This document shows, in pieces, positions 37,111 through 46,856 of a stretch of DNA of 53,010 nucleotides. The DNA is from Lojkania enalia. Its lineage: Eukaryota; Ascomycota; Dothideomycetes; Pleosporales. Location of the stretch: assembly GCA_010094045.1 (NCBI GenBank), contig ML986606.1:289010-342019 (forward strand), read 5' to 3'. The notes beneath the pieces were generated by a model. The model was not told the DNA's origin. It was given only the letters and a program-made list of their open reading frames with translations, and did no database searches. Position 1 is the first letter of the stretch. Each line of letters opens with the position of its first letter. A program made the translations under genes and the position numbers.

Positions 37111-37528
37111 GCTTTCTAATTACTAAAGTCGATTAGATAAAATAATATCCTCTTCTATTATATATTAACAAGTATCCTTTTATATAAAAAGAAGTTTTCT
37201 ATCTCTTCTAGAGTTTATGACTCTTATATTTAGCGTAATAATAGTATTATATTCTATATAGGTAGCGTAAACTAGGTTTACTATTAACTAGATACTACTA
37301 CTAAACTATCTATTAGTTAGTAAAGGTGCGGGCTTTAAGCTAGATAGGTTTTTTAACTAGCTGCTATAATATACTAGTATAATAATACTACAGCTACTTG
37401 ATAGCTGCGATAGATATTAGACTAATATATTAGCTATAGAAGTTTCTCTACTAGGACTATACTTATAGGATTAACAATAATAAGTTACTAATAAAACTAT
37501 ATATAGAAGTAGGTAAAGATTTATAACC

Positions 37529-37649
37529 TATTAAATAGAAGACTTTAAGTTTAATTAAAATTATAGAGGAAGCTATTTATCTATAAAAATACTAAGGCGC
37601 TAACCCTAATTATATATAAAAGTAAATACTAAAAAGGTATCCTCTAATA
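37529..37649. repeat. TRIM-like right terminal direct repeat (121 bp)
   Basis: Partner of 36655-36775. It is followed at once by the AGGTT duplication. Confidence 0.9.
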
Positions 37650-37780
37650 AGGTTAAATATATATTAAATAATAACCTTCTTTTTAAGTTTTATTAGTCTT
37701 TTTAAGTTAGGCTTATAATTATACTATAAATAGATTCTAGTATATTATTAGTATATAGTTATTTAGATTATATTAAATAT
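37650..37780 (-). pseudogene. Pogo-D copy 2, N-terminal remnant
   Basis: Homologous to 15737-15860 of copy 1. When the TRIM-like element is removed, the minus-strand frame reads YIFNLDL then a stop, as YILNLDLQ does in copy 1, which is the start of the CENP-B-type HTH region. The true 5' end was not found. Confidence 0.65.
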
Positions 37781-38059
37781 TAAAGTAGTATATCTTTTAC
37801 TATTTATTTAGCCCCCTTTTAATAGTTAAAAGGGTTAAGTTTACTTAATTCTTATTTTAAACTATATTCTTATTATTTTATTATTATATTATTATTAAAA
37901 GCTTAGATATTACATTTTAGTAATAGAGTAAACTACTCGCTTATATAAGCTACTTATTTATAAGGTATATTAACTATAAAAAGTATAATAACTAATTATA
38001 CTACTAAAATTAACTTATAATACTAGACTATAATAAATTAAAGTTTAAACTATTATAAG
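37781..38059. other. RIP-degraded AT-rich spacer
   Basis: No CA/TG-rich sequence and no recognisable frame. It probably covers the lost 5' end of Pogo-D copy 2 and the junction with the integrase fragment that follows. A TTATTATT-rich run lies at about 37865-37900. Confidence 0.4.
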
Positions 38060-38180
38060 CTATTTATAACTTACTATCTAGTAGATACTTTAATTAAGAA
38101 AAGACTTTAGAACTACTTTAATATAAGTACTATTAGTTAAGAATATTTAACTTAGTATAATAATATATAAACTATTATTA

Positions 38181-41100
38181 ATATATTCTACTATTAAAGC
38201 GGCTAAACTATTAAAGTAGCTACTTTTTCTTAGTATTATAAATACTATATACGAACTATAATAAATCTATAATATAACCTTCTATTAATTTAATAAGAAG
38301 GTAGAATTGAGCTTACCTTATAAGCGTATAAATTAGGCTAATTTAAGAGTATATAACGCGCTGCTATAGCTTTTAATATATAATATTAATAACTTTCTAC
38401 TTAACTTTATAGAATTGTATTTCGCTCTTATATACAACTAAATTATTAGAAGCTTATAGTAATCGAAGAATAAATAATCGTATAATATATTCTTAACCTT
38501 AATTTACGAGGATTTACGCCTCGGCTATATAAGGTAGTAGATATAGTAGATAAACTATTAGACGTATATAGTAGAATATTTATAAGAAAGAATTAGTTTA
38601 AATAATTCGTAGCACGTATAAATAAACTTAAAATAGCCTTTAATTAAGTAAAGGATTGCTAAAGAATAAAATAAGAGAATTTAAAAGTTATTAATATATA
38701 GTTGAAGCTTATATAGGATATAATTGTAAAATATAGTAACGTATTCTACTATTAAAGCGGCTAAACTATTAAAGTAGCCACTTTTTCTTAGCGTTACAAA
38801 TACTATATATGAACTATAATAAATCTATAATACAACCTTCTATTAATTTAATAAGAAGGTAGAATTAAGCTTATCTTATAGGCGTATAAATTAGGCTAGT
38901 TTAAAAGTATATAACATGCTACTATAGCTTTTAATATATAATATTAACAACTCTCTACTCAACTTTACGGAATTACGTTTTACCCTTATATATAACCAAA
39001 TTACTAGAAGCTTACAGTAACCGAAGAATAAATAATCGTACAATATATTCTTAACCTTAATTTACAAGGATTTACGCCCCAGCTATATAAGGTAGTAGAT
39101 ATAGTAGATAAACTATTAAGCGTACGTAATAGAATATATATAGAAAAGAATTAGTTTAAATAATTTATAGCATATATAGACGAGCTTAAAATAGCCTTTA
39201 ATTAAGTAAAGGATTGCTAAAGAATAAAATAAGAGAATCTAGAGGTTATTAACGCGTAGTTTAAGCTTATATAGAATATAATTGCGAAATATAGTATATA
39301 TAATAATAATATCTATAACTTTAATAAGACAGGCTTTTAAATAGGTATTATTAGTACTATAAAGGTTGTTATAGGTTTAGAATATTATATAAAACCTACT
39401 CTTATACAGCTAGATAATTATAAGTAGGTTATAGTTATCTAGAATATTTATACTACTATATACGCAACCCTACTATTTATTATCTATAAAGAATACGTCT
39501 ATATCTCTATATAGTATAAAGAAGTAGGTATACTATATAATTAGAAAATTTTAGTCTCTAAGAACGGTTAGATAAATAATATACTTAGTCTTAAGTAGTT
39601 AAAGTACTTTAATAAGTATATAAAGATATGTTAGGTAGAATTATATAGGCTACTTATTTTAGATAGCTATAAAAGCCACCTTAACCAGGAATTTAAGGAT
39701 TACTACCTTATATAAAAGATCCTAACGCTTTATATACCTTCTTATTTATTATATATACTTCAGCCTCTTAATATAGTTTACTTCTTACTATTAAAGCTGA
39801 AGTACTTATAATATATATAAGACTTAGCGCGCCGACGCGTCTACTATATTAATAAAGAAGGCTTTTTTCCAGCCTTTAAGAACGCGGTTTTTAACGTATT
39901 TACGTATAAGAACTATTAAAAGGCCTTTAAAGTAATAGGAATTATTCTTCTAAACGCGTAGGTTATATTAAATTGCTTTAATATATAACTATATACCCTA
40001 CTAGAACTACTTCTATAAGAAAACTTCTAGTAGTTTAAAATTCTAAGTAATATATATAAATTTAGGTTACAATTAATACTTGTATAAAAGTCCTTTATAT
40101 AATTACTAAAAGAGGTGTAAGAAGGATTCTTATAGCTTATAAAAGGTGCTAAGTTAATACTATATTAGAATATACTTCTTTAAACTTATAACTCTAAGCT
40201 TAAAAGATAATTAGAAGAAGTAACTAAGCGTAAAACGCGTAAAAGAAAGTATATTTAGTATATTTAGTATAGTATTGTATAGTAAGGGATCTTTATATAT
40301 AGCTGCTGAAGTATCTATAGGTTCTTAACCCTTTAAGAAGACTCGTAGTACTAATACTTAAGAAAGGGCTTAACCAGCTTAATGCTACTATAATAACTAT
40401 AATAAGACTAGATATAACGCTTATACGTGCTAAAAGGATAGTAGGGAAAATTCTAAATTAGATAAAAGTATATTATATATAAGATCTCTTATTAATATTA
40501 AGTAAATTAACTTTTCGTATATAGTATTTGTTGTACTAAGAAAAAGTGGCCGCTTTAATAGTTTAGCCGCTTCGATAGTAGAATATATTATATATAATAA
40601 TAATATCTATATCTTTAATAAGATAGGTTTTTAGATAGATATTATTAATACTATAAAAGTTATTATAGGTTTAAAATATTATATAAAGCCTAGTCTTATA
40701 CAGCTAGACGATTATAAATAGGTTATAATTATCTAGAATATCTATACTACTATATATATAACTCTACTATTTATTATTTATAAAAAACGCGTTTATATCT
40801 CTATATAGTATAAAAAAGTAGGTATACTACATAATTAGAAAATTTCAGTCTCTAAGAACGGCTGAACAAATAATATACTTAGTTTTAAGTAGCTAAAGTA
40901 CTTTAATAAGTATATAAAAATACGTTAAGTAGAATTATATAGGCTACTTATTTTAGATAGCTATAAAAGTTACCTTAACTAGAAATTTAAAGATTACTAC
41001 CTTATATAAAAGATTCTAATACTTTATATACTTTCTTATTTATTATATATATTTTAGTTTCTTAATATAATCTACTTCTTACTATTAAAGCTAAAGTACT

Positions 41101-41882
41101 TATAGTATATATAAAACTTAGCGCGCTGATACATCTACTATATTAATAAAGAAGACTTCCTTCCAGCCTTTAAGAACGCGTTTTTTTAATATACTTACGT
41201 ATAAGAACTATTAAAAAGTCTTTAATATAATAGGAATTATTCCTCTAAATATATAAGTTATATTAAATCGCCTTAATATATAATTATATACTCTACTAGA
41301 ACTACTTCTATAAGAAGACTCTTAGTAGTCTAAAACTTTAAGTAATATATATAAATTTAGGTTACAATTAATACTTATATAAAAGTCCTTTATACGATTA
41401 TTAAAAGAGGTATAAGAAGAATTCTTATAGCTTATAAAAGGTGCTAAGTTAATACTATATTAGAATACACTTTTTTAAATTCGCAACTCTAAGCTTAAAA
41501 AGTAATTAGAAGAAGTAACTAAGTATAAAATATATAAAAGAAAGTATATTTAGTATAGTAGTATAGTATTATATAGTAAGGGATCTTTATATATAGCTGC
41601 TAAAGTATCTATAAACTCTTAGCTCTTTAAGAAGACTCGTAGTACTAATACTTAAGAAAGAGCTCAACCAGCTTAACGCTACTATAGTAACTATAGTAAG
41701 ACTAGATATAACGCTTGTACGTGCTAAAAGGATAGTAGGGAAAATTCTAAATTAGATGAAAGTATATTATATATAGAATCTCTTATTAGTATTAAGTAAA
41801 TTAACTTTTTATATATAGTATTCGTTGCGCTAAGAAAAAGTAGCCACTTTAATAGTTTAGCTACTTCGATAGTAGAATACGT
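38181..41882 (+). mobile_element. Pogo-B copy 2 (outer), split by a second Pogo-B
   Basis: TA duplications lie at 38179-38180 and 41883-41884. The termini begin ATATATTCTACTATT on the left and ACGTATTCTACTATC in the right complement, each with two 17-bp units. The total of 3702 bp minus the inner copy and its TA (1852 bp) gives 1850 bp. The plus-strand transposase relic is interrupted at 38738 within the segment corresponding to 32955-32980 of copy 1. RIP-degraded. Confidence 0.93.
38739..40588 (+). mobile_element. Pogo-B copy 3 (inner), nested in copy 2 in the same orientation
   Basis: 1850 bp between TA duplications (38737-38738 and 40589-40590), inserted into the transposase of its own family. 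It begins ACGTATTCTACTATT, with two 17-bp units at each end. The transposase relic is on the plus strand with TAA/TAG in place of Gln. The uninterrupted target is visible inside this same copy near 39295, since inner and outer are homologous. Confidence 0.94.
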
Positions 41883-42290
41883 TAATAGTTAAATAGAAAA
41901 TACTAATATAGTAATAGAATAAGTTCTTTAAACTTATACTAGCTATAAATAAGATATCTAAGTTAAATAACTATTAATAGTATAGTTTAAAGTAAATAAT
42001 ATAGTATTTAAATTAATAAAAATCTTTCTATTTTTAGTCTATTTTAACTAGTACTTTTAAATAGACTTTAAACTGCTTATAGGAATTTATTAACTGCTAA
42101 AATAGTCTCTAATAGTCTAGAAAGCTAATAGACTAGTTAATAAGATAAAGAATATTATAGAGTATATTAGAGAAGAACTTACCTATATATAAGTATTCTA
42201 ATAAAAGTACGTTAATTATAAGCGTATACTAACTCTTAACTATTAGGTTAATAATCTAGTCTAGCTAGATACTAAGAATTTATATATTTA

Positions 42291-42508
42291 AATTCTCTCT
42301 CTTTATCCATCGAAAGGGAGTGACTACCCAGTCTACACAACCGTTGGTTAGCAAGCGACATATGCAACTCATTATGCGTCCCAACAAGTCTAGTTCCAGT
42401 CATTTCCTTTCCAGCATTTTCTAAGCAAGTGAATATCGCTACCCTTAGTGGCAGCCTCTTTGTTAATAGTGGGCTTTCCATCACTTATTAAGGCACTCTT
42501 CAACAAAA
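42291..42508. other. Start of the GC-balanced island, upstream of a relic gene
   Basis: CA and TG reappear abruptly at about 42295. No transposon similarity was seen. It may be the promoter and 5' leader of the relic starting at 42509. No clear TATA element. Confidence 0.4.
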
Positions 42509-43106
42509 ATGCCTTTCGTCCAGCAGTCGCAGTCCTCTAGGACCATAAGCTCTCGGGAGGACTCGCTAAATGCGCTTAATATCGACCTCTTCTCGCATCC
42601 CAGGGTTAATGGGCTTACACCAAACTAGTTCAAATCTCCTGCAAAGAAATTGTGCAGCATCGTAAGTTCATATTTCTATCGCAAGTAAGCAAGAATTAAA
42701 CCTAAAGTTAATTAGACCCAAGAACTTGAGTCACTTACTGAAGAGAACGAGCAAATGAAAGCCAAGATTTCCTCTCTTGAATAGGAGCTACTGGACTTAC
42801 GAGCGTGGAAGAATGCGACGACCAGAGACCTCGAGCGAGATCGGGACTTCTATAAGAGTCAATGCGAGAACTTCTGTCGTAACCGCGATACAAAATTGCT
42901 TGCAGTAAGAGGGGAGCTTGCGGCGGGGAAAGCAAAGTTGGCTGAGGTACGTAAGATGCGGAGGGCGTTCAGGGGAATAGGCGACATGTTAGGGATGGGT
43001 CGATAGGATTGATATCGGAGCATCTACCGACTTCGGAAACAGATATGGCAAAGCTCTACGAGGCTGTATGTGCTATCGCCTTAAATGAACAATTTATCCT
43101 CAGCTG
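42509..43106 (+). pseudogene. Coiled-coil protein relic with RIP-type nonsense codons
   Basis: Not a recognised family. From ATG at 42509 (MPFVQQQSQSSRTISSREDS) the frame runs to a stop near 43003. A GTAAGT...TTAG segment at 42662-42715 (54 bp, phase 0) looks like an intron. The exons then contain only two internal stops, TAG at 42626 and TAG at 42782, each where CAG would fit. Residues after the intron form a heptad-rich, charged coiled coil (ESLTEENEQMKAKISSLE, then a second Glu/Arg/Lys-rich helix). Another frame is open from about 42972 to 43106 (SEHLPTSETDMAKLYEAV), suggesting a frameshift or a further intron. Its position next to the RIP block suggests leakage of RIP into host sequence. 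An alternative is a repeated gene family hit by RIP directly. Confidence 0.55.
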
Positions 43107-43640
43107 AATTGTAAATTTCTGTGTAATAGGATATTAATCAAGAAATAGCCTCGATATGACGGAACAGGGGATCAGATAGTATATAGCTCCTTGACCCCTA
43201 AAAGATAGCAATCAACGCAGTTCTCCTCATATATCAAAACACCGTACAATAATAAATAAAATCTTTTGCTACCCTTTACCTTTACGTAGTAAGGTGTAGC
43301 CAGATTGTGAAGAGTGGTGTTATTAGCTAAATAGATAGATCCTGATGTATGTACATTTTGTGGAACGAACTTTTTCCGATCGGATGATCCTTTGGATTGA
43401 AAAATCCCCACTCAGTTAATTGATAGAGCAGGTTCATTACTTATTTGGGTAGATTGATTCATGATCCGCTTGTCTTAGTTTATATATTTCCTCCTCCCGA
43501 TAGTTCATTAAATCAACTATTTTATCCACTTCACACAATACCTCTCGATACATTATCTATTTATTTGGTCAACTCAACACTTCTGTGCTCACCGCAACTC
43601 TTCTACTATAAGTATATTGCATCCTCGCAATAGCTCCCTC
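43107..43640. other. Noncoding spacer in the island
   Basis: Moderately AT-rich with normal CA/TG. It contains a 79-codon minus-strand frame (43172-43411) and a 62-codon plus-strand frame (43445-43633), neither with a recognisable motif. I see no supported gene. Confidence 0.4.
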
Positions 43641-45300
43641 CAATGTCCTTCCAAGTCTCAATCATAACAAAAATAACAACTTGAGCGCCCAAAAATCCTT
43701 CAATTATGCTTCTAAAGCCTTCACCCACGGATGGTCGCAGGGTAAGAGGAATGGATACAATATCAAGGAGCCCGCGACTAGGAATATCCGTACTTGCATA
43801 AGCCATAATGGAAAAGTCCATCACAGAATTGCCTGCCAACAGAGAGCAGACATATTCTGACGCTATGATAAAGGCCTCTGGCCAAGATCGATAGAATCAG
43901 AACGAAAATAGAGCTGCAATAAAGCGTAGACACGGAGAAACACATCACTGCATTGGCAGGTTTGTCAGTCAATTACTGCTATCACGCGAAAGATCAACCT
44001 ATTGGAAAGCGAGAATGTGGCATTGAAGACTAAGAATCAAGGCTTGGAAAGAAGATTCAGGATATAAAGAAATAAGAGGGTGCGTTTGGAAAACAGTCTG
44101 AACGACTGTAAATAAATGTCGATCACTTTTTGGTTAGACTCAAAGCTTTCGAGTTCAAGAAGCATGAGAAATATGAAGCAGAGGACTAACTTTATAAACT
44201 GCCAATCGATTTACTGAAAGAGCTAATTCTCTGCACCTTTGATTCGTTGGAGATACCAGCATCGCGGAGCTTAAATAGCGGATAGAGGCGGAGAAAAACT
44301 TGTCTCAGATCTGGAAGAAATTCTTCCCGTGACTAAGGTGCTCCGAAAGCTTTGCGAGAAGGACACGAGAAGGGCCGAAAATGAAGAACGAGCGACAATA
44401 TATTTTTCAAAGACATAGCCAGTTAGAGGTGAAGTCAGGATTGGTGGTATTGGTAATTGCAAGAGGCTAGCTTATCAAATGTAATCGTGGTTCCACTCTT
44501 ATCGGACAAGACCAAGATGTATTCATCTCCACCGTTCTCACCCCTCACCCAACTTTGACTACTCATGCATAACCTCCGACGACCCCTAGCCCCTCTTCTC
44601 TCTTCGCTCGACTCTATAATACAACTTTAGCACCAACAATACCTCCAAATACCCGCCAATTGATGAAAAGGGAAGTAGAGAGCAATGAAAGCTCTTCTAC
44701 CAAGATAAAGACAATAGTAAGTAACCGCGAATTCCTCGACGCTATCTTTGGGGAAAGAGAACACCATCATGCGAAGCTTGCTAGTCAAGCTGGTGTATGC
44801 GGGATGGATTGCTGAGAAGGTCCAAGAATTGAGCGGGGTAATTGTGAAGCGTAGAGCATGCGAAGTAGAAGAAGTTAGAGATGTGGAAAACAATCTACGA
44901 TTTGGAGAATGAAGAGGCTGAAATAGAAGAATTGAGGGCAATCTTATAGGCGGCAGGGGCCGCAGCGTGTATGTTTGTTTGAGAGCTAGCTAAAACTAAT
45001 GCTAAATTAGCGAGAGTAGTTAAGAAAGGCGTCGCTATGGCCGTGGAATCGGTAAAACCGCGGGGGAGTAATAGGGCTCTAATGAATTGTTTCCGAACTA
45101 CCCGAAACAAAATCAATGGGCTTAGAAAAGCGAAGACGACCTTGGACAAGGAATTCGAGGCCAGAGAGAACCATTGGTATATATAAAGTATCGGGGCAGA
45201 GGAGGAGGAGAACTGCGTTGACTCATATCTATAGAGGATCAAGGTCATTTATACCGTCTGTCCTAGGTATCACATGATATCAGGGCTAGTCCTTAACCGG
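43641..45300 (+). pseudogene. Decayed coiled-coil-rich coding relic(s), several frames
   Basis: Not a recognised family. Plus-strand stretches with protein-like composition follow one another in different frames. They are 43685-43985 (LPANREQTYSDAMIKASGQD; stops TAA and TAG at Gln-like sites), 43990-44110 (KINLLESENVALKTKNQGLE), 44130-44200 (FEFKKHEKYEAED), about 44265-44330 (IEAEKNLSQIWKKF) and 44867-45300 (KKLEMWKTIYDLENEEAEIE, then a long Lys/Arg-rich stretch with TAG, TGA, TAA and TAG). Heptad patterns of Leu with Glu and Lys suggest coiled coils. It could be one multi-exon gene with indels, or several related copies, and it resembles the relic at 42509 in style. It is not translatable as it stands. 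Confidence 0.4.
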
Positions 45301-45350
45301 GATCGTGCCATACATATAACCTTACAGTATAGAACTACTATGGACTGAAG

Positions 45351-45581
45351 ATGGAGCTTACGAATAACAAGGCAATAGCACAGGCGGAAATTTGGAGGCT
45401 AAAGAGTGACTTCACGAAGCCAGAATATGGGCCGATAAGTAGTAAAATAGGTTGGCCCGTCAAGCATGCGGAGCTGAATAACCAATTGAGTGAAGAGAAT
45501 AAGCTTACGAGAAATTCTAGGCACTCTGAAGCAAACTATGGTGTGGAAAAGGCGGAAGTTAAAATTGCAATCTGGGACTAG
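45351..45581 (+). pseudogene. 76-codon open frame, possible last exon of the coiled-coil relic
   Basis: Open from ATG (MELTNNKAIAQAEIWRLK) to TAG, with an amphipathic Glu/Asn/Leu-rich middle (ELNNQLSEENKL). It is in the same strand and style as the fragments just upstream, so it is better read as another piece of that decayed gene than as an independent small gene. The stop lies inside a palindrome. Confidence 0.3.
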
Positions 45582-45600
45582 TTGGGCTAGCCCAATTAGT
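45577..45600. repeat. 24-bp near-perfect palindrome
   Basis: The centre TTGGGCTAGCCCAA is a perfect palindrome, extended by ACTAG on the left and TTAGT on the right with one mismatched pair. It could form a hairpin or be a dimer binding site. Role unknown. Confidence 0.7.
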
Positions 45601-46856
45601 AGGATTATTTCACGGTGTAAAAGCTAGCGATTGGAACAACGGGACTAATTTGGCATTTTTCTTTTTGGGTGGGCCACTTCTTAATGACCCTAAAATGACA
45701 TACTCTGGTAGCCGGGGTGTATTTTGTTACTCCGCTAGTAGGTATGGATTGCTACTTCAGCGGTCAGAAGACTGCAATGACTAAGCGATAACTACTTTTG
45801 AATATGAACCGCAGGGTATGTGGATTAACGAAACATACTGGAGTACACAGCAGAGTATAAAAAATCAGGTTAGACAGTACCATAACACATATACACCATA
45901 CAACATAGCATACCGGATATGTAATGGGGATTTGGCGAGTTTACCGAGTACGATTTCCTATTACTGTACGGCAGCAAGTTATCCGGTTGCAGGTTGTATC
46001 GGATACCATCGCACGATATCAAATCACGCCGGATATCAGCCGATATACCCCTTTTTTCTATGTACATAAATATGGCCTGCTGGCCATCCTCAAGCAAGCA
46101 GTTCAGTTCCTCATCTCCCTCCCTGAGACAAGATTCGCCTCTCACCATAGGATATATTCGACCTAGGTCGGGTGGAATATGCCTTCCCATGTAAACCCAG
46201 ACATATTCGTACGCGATGAACATGAGTAGGCCATTTTAACCTAATAATTAGATCATACTTTGCTGCATGCAAAATTTCCAAATCTTTAGTTTATTGTACT
46301 TCCAATATTCGCATAGAATGCTTTTAGGCTTGTTTAAAATATTGAGAGTTCGAAAATTTGCAGCTAGAGAATGCAGAATCAAGAGATATTGCACACTAAA
46401 GCCTAGCAATGCTGTAGAAACTAGATAATATTCAGAACCTAGAGTACAATCATGACTATCCTGAATACTATAACCAAGAATTGGAAACAAACTGCAAGAT
46501 GGCTTCTGAGAGGATCTGGACCACTAGAGTGTGGGGAGAGTGGGTCTTTGTGGCGATCGATCCCACCCAAAGTTTGCTGACGAAAATATTATTGCACAAA
46601 GCATGTAATACGAAGCTGCTGAAGCTGTTCCGGTAGGTAGTCTGAATTAAGAATCGCCATTTAGGGAGACGTTTACGGACTTGAACAATTTTATGCGGGC
46701 CGGTTCCGCGACAGGGAGCATGGGTACTGGCCAACTGGTGATCCATTCTTTCCATGGGTACCTTCCCCGCAAATAGCCGCATCGCACGATGCATGGCATG
46801 CTCTCACCACAACAGAGGGCCCTGCACAATCGAATTCTTAGCATACAAGTACCCAA
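45601..46856. other. Intergenic region upstream of the HMG-CoA lyase gene
   Basis: Normal base composition, no supported gene. At 45910-46045 the short motif CGGATA, CGATAT or their complements occurs about six times, including CGGATATC and CCGATATA. The last few hundred bases presumably hold the lyase promoter and 5' leader, but no TATA or CCAAT element stands out. Short open frames on both strands overlap one another here and look like chance. Confidence 0.45.

Larger units (their letters stand above)
36655..37649. mobile_element. TRIM-like miniature LTR element, 995 bp, non-coding
   Basis: Two direct terminal repeats of exactly 121 bp (36655-36775 and 37529-37649) enclose 753 bp without a recognisable protein frame. 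Each repeat begins TATTA(G/A)A and ends TCTAATA, consistent with TGTTAGA...TCTAACA after RIP. A perfect 5-bp duplication AGGTT flanks it (36650-36654 and 37650-37654). Removing the element with one AGGTT rejoins the Pogo-D transposase frame, and Pogo-D copy 1 has the empty site (AGGTT near 15737-15745). Size, short LTRs and absence of gag-pol fit a terminal-repeat retrotransposon in miniature. Orientation is uncertain, and no primer-binding site was recognised. The interior carries a 14-bp minisatellite. Confidence 0.85.
38060..42290 (+). pseudogene. Gypsy-type integrase C-terminal fragment, split by Pogo-B and cut at the island edge
   Basis: The plus-strand frame passes from about 38060-38180 to 41885-42290 without a shift once the Pogo-B pair and one TA are removed. 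It ends with KANRLVNKIKNIIEYIREEL, then a YVNYKRILTLNYQVNNLV-type stretch and LDTKNLYI. These match the end of fungal gypsy integrases (A-N-R-...-I-x-E-F-L-R-E-E-L and N-Y-x-V-G-D-L-V-W-L-D-T-R-N). The match stops near 42290, exactly where base composition changes, so the element is truncated at the AT/GC boundary. Confidence 0.75.

Noticed and set aside
1..42290. A mitochondrial or centromeric origin for the AT-rich block
   Set aside because: The low GC is explained by RIP of identifiable nuclear transposons. No mitochondrial genes are present, and a centromere cannot be argued from sequence alone.
43172..43411. 79-codon minus-strand ORF starting MGIFQSKGSS
   Set aside because: No recognisable motif, no intron or family support, and it lies in an otherwise noncoding stretch. 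It may be chance.
45818..46223. Overlapping ORFs of 66-117 codons around 45.8-46.2 kb
   Set aside because: They are mutual shadows in three frames on both strands, with no protein-like motif.
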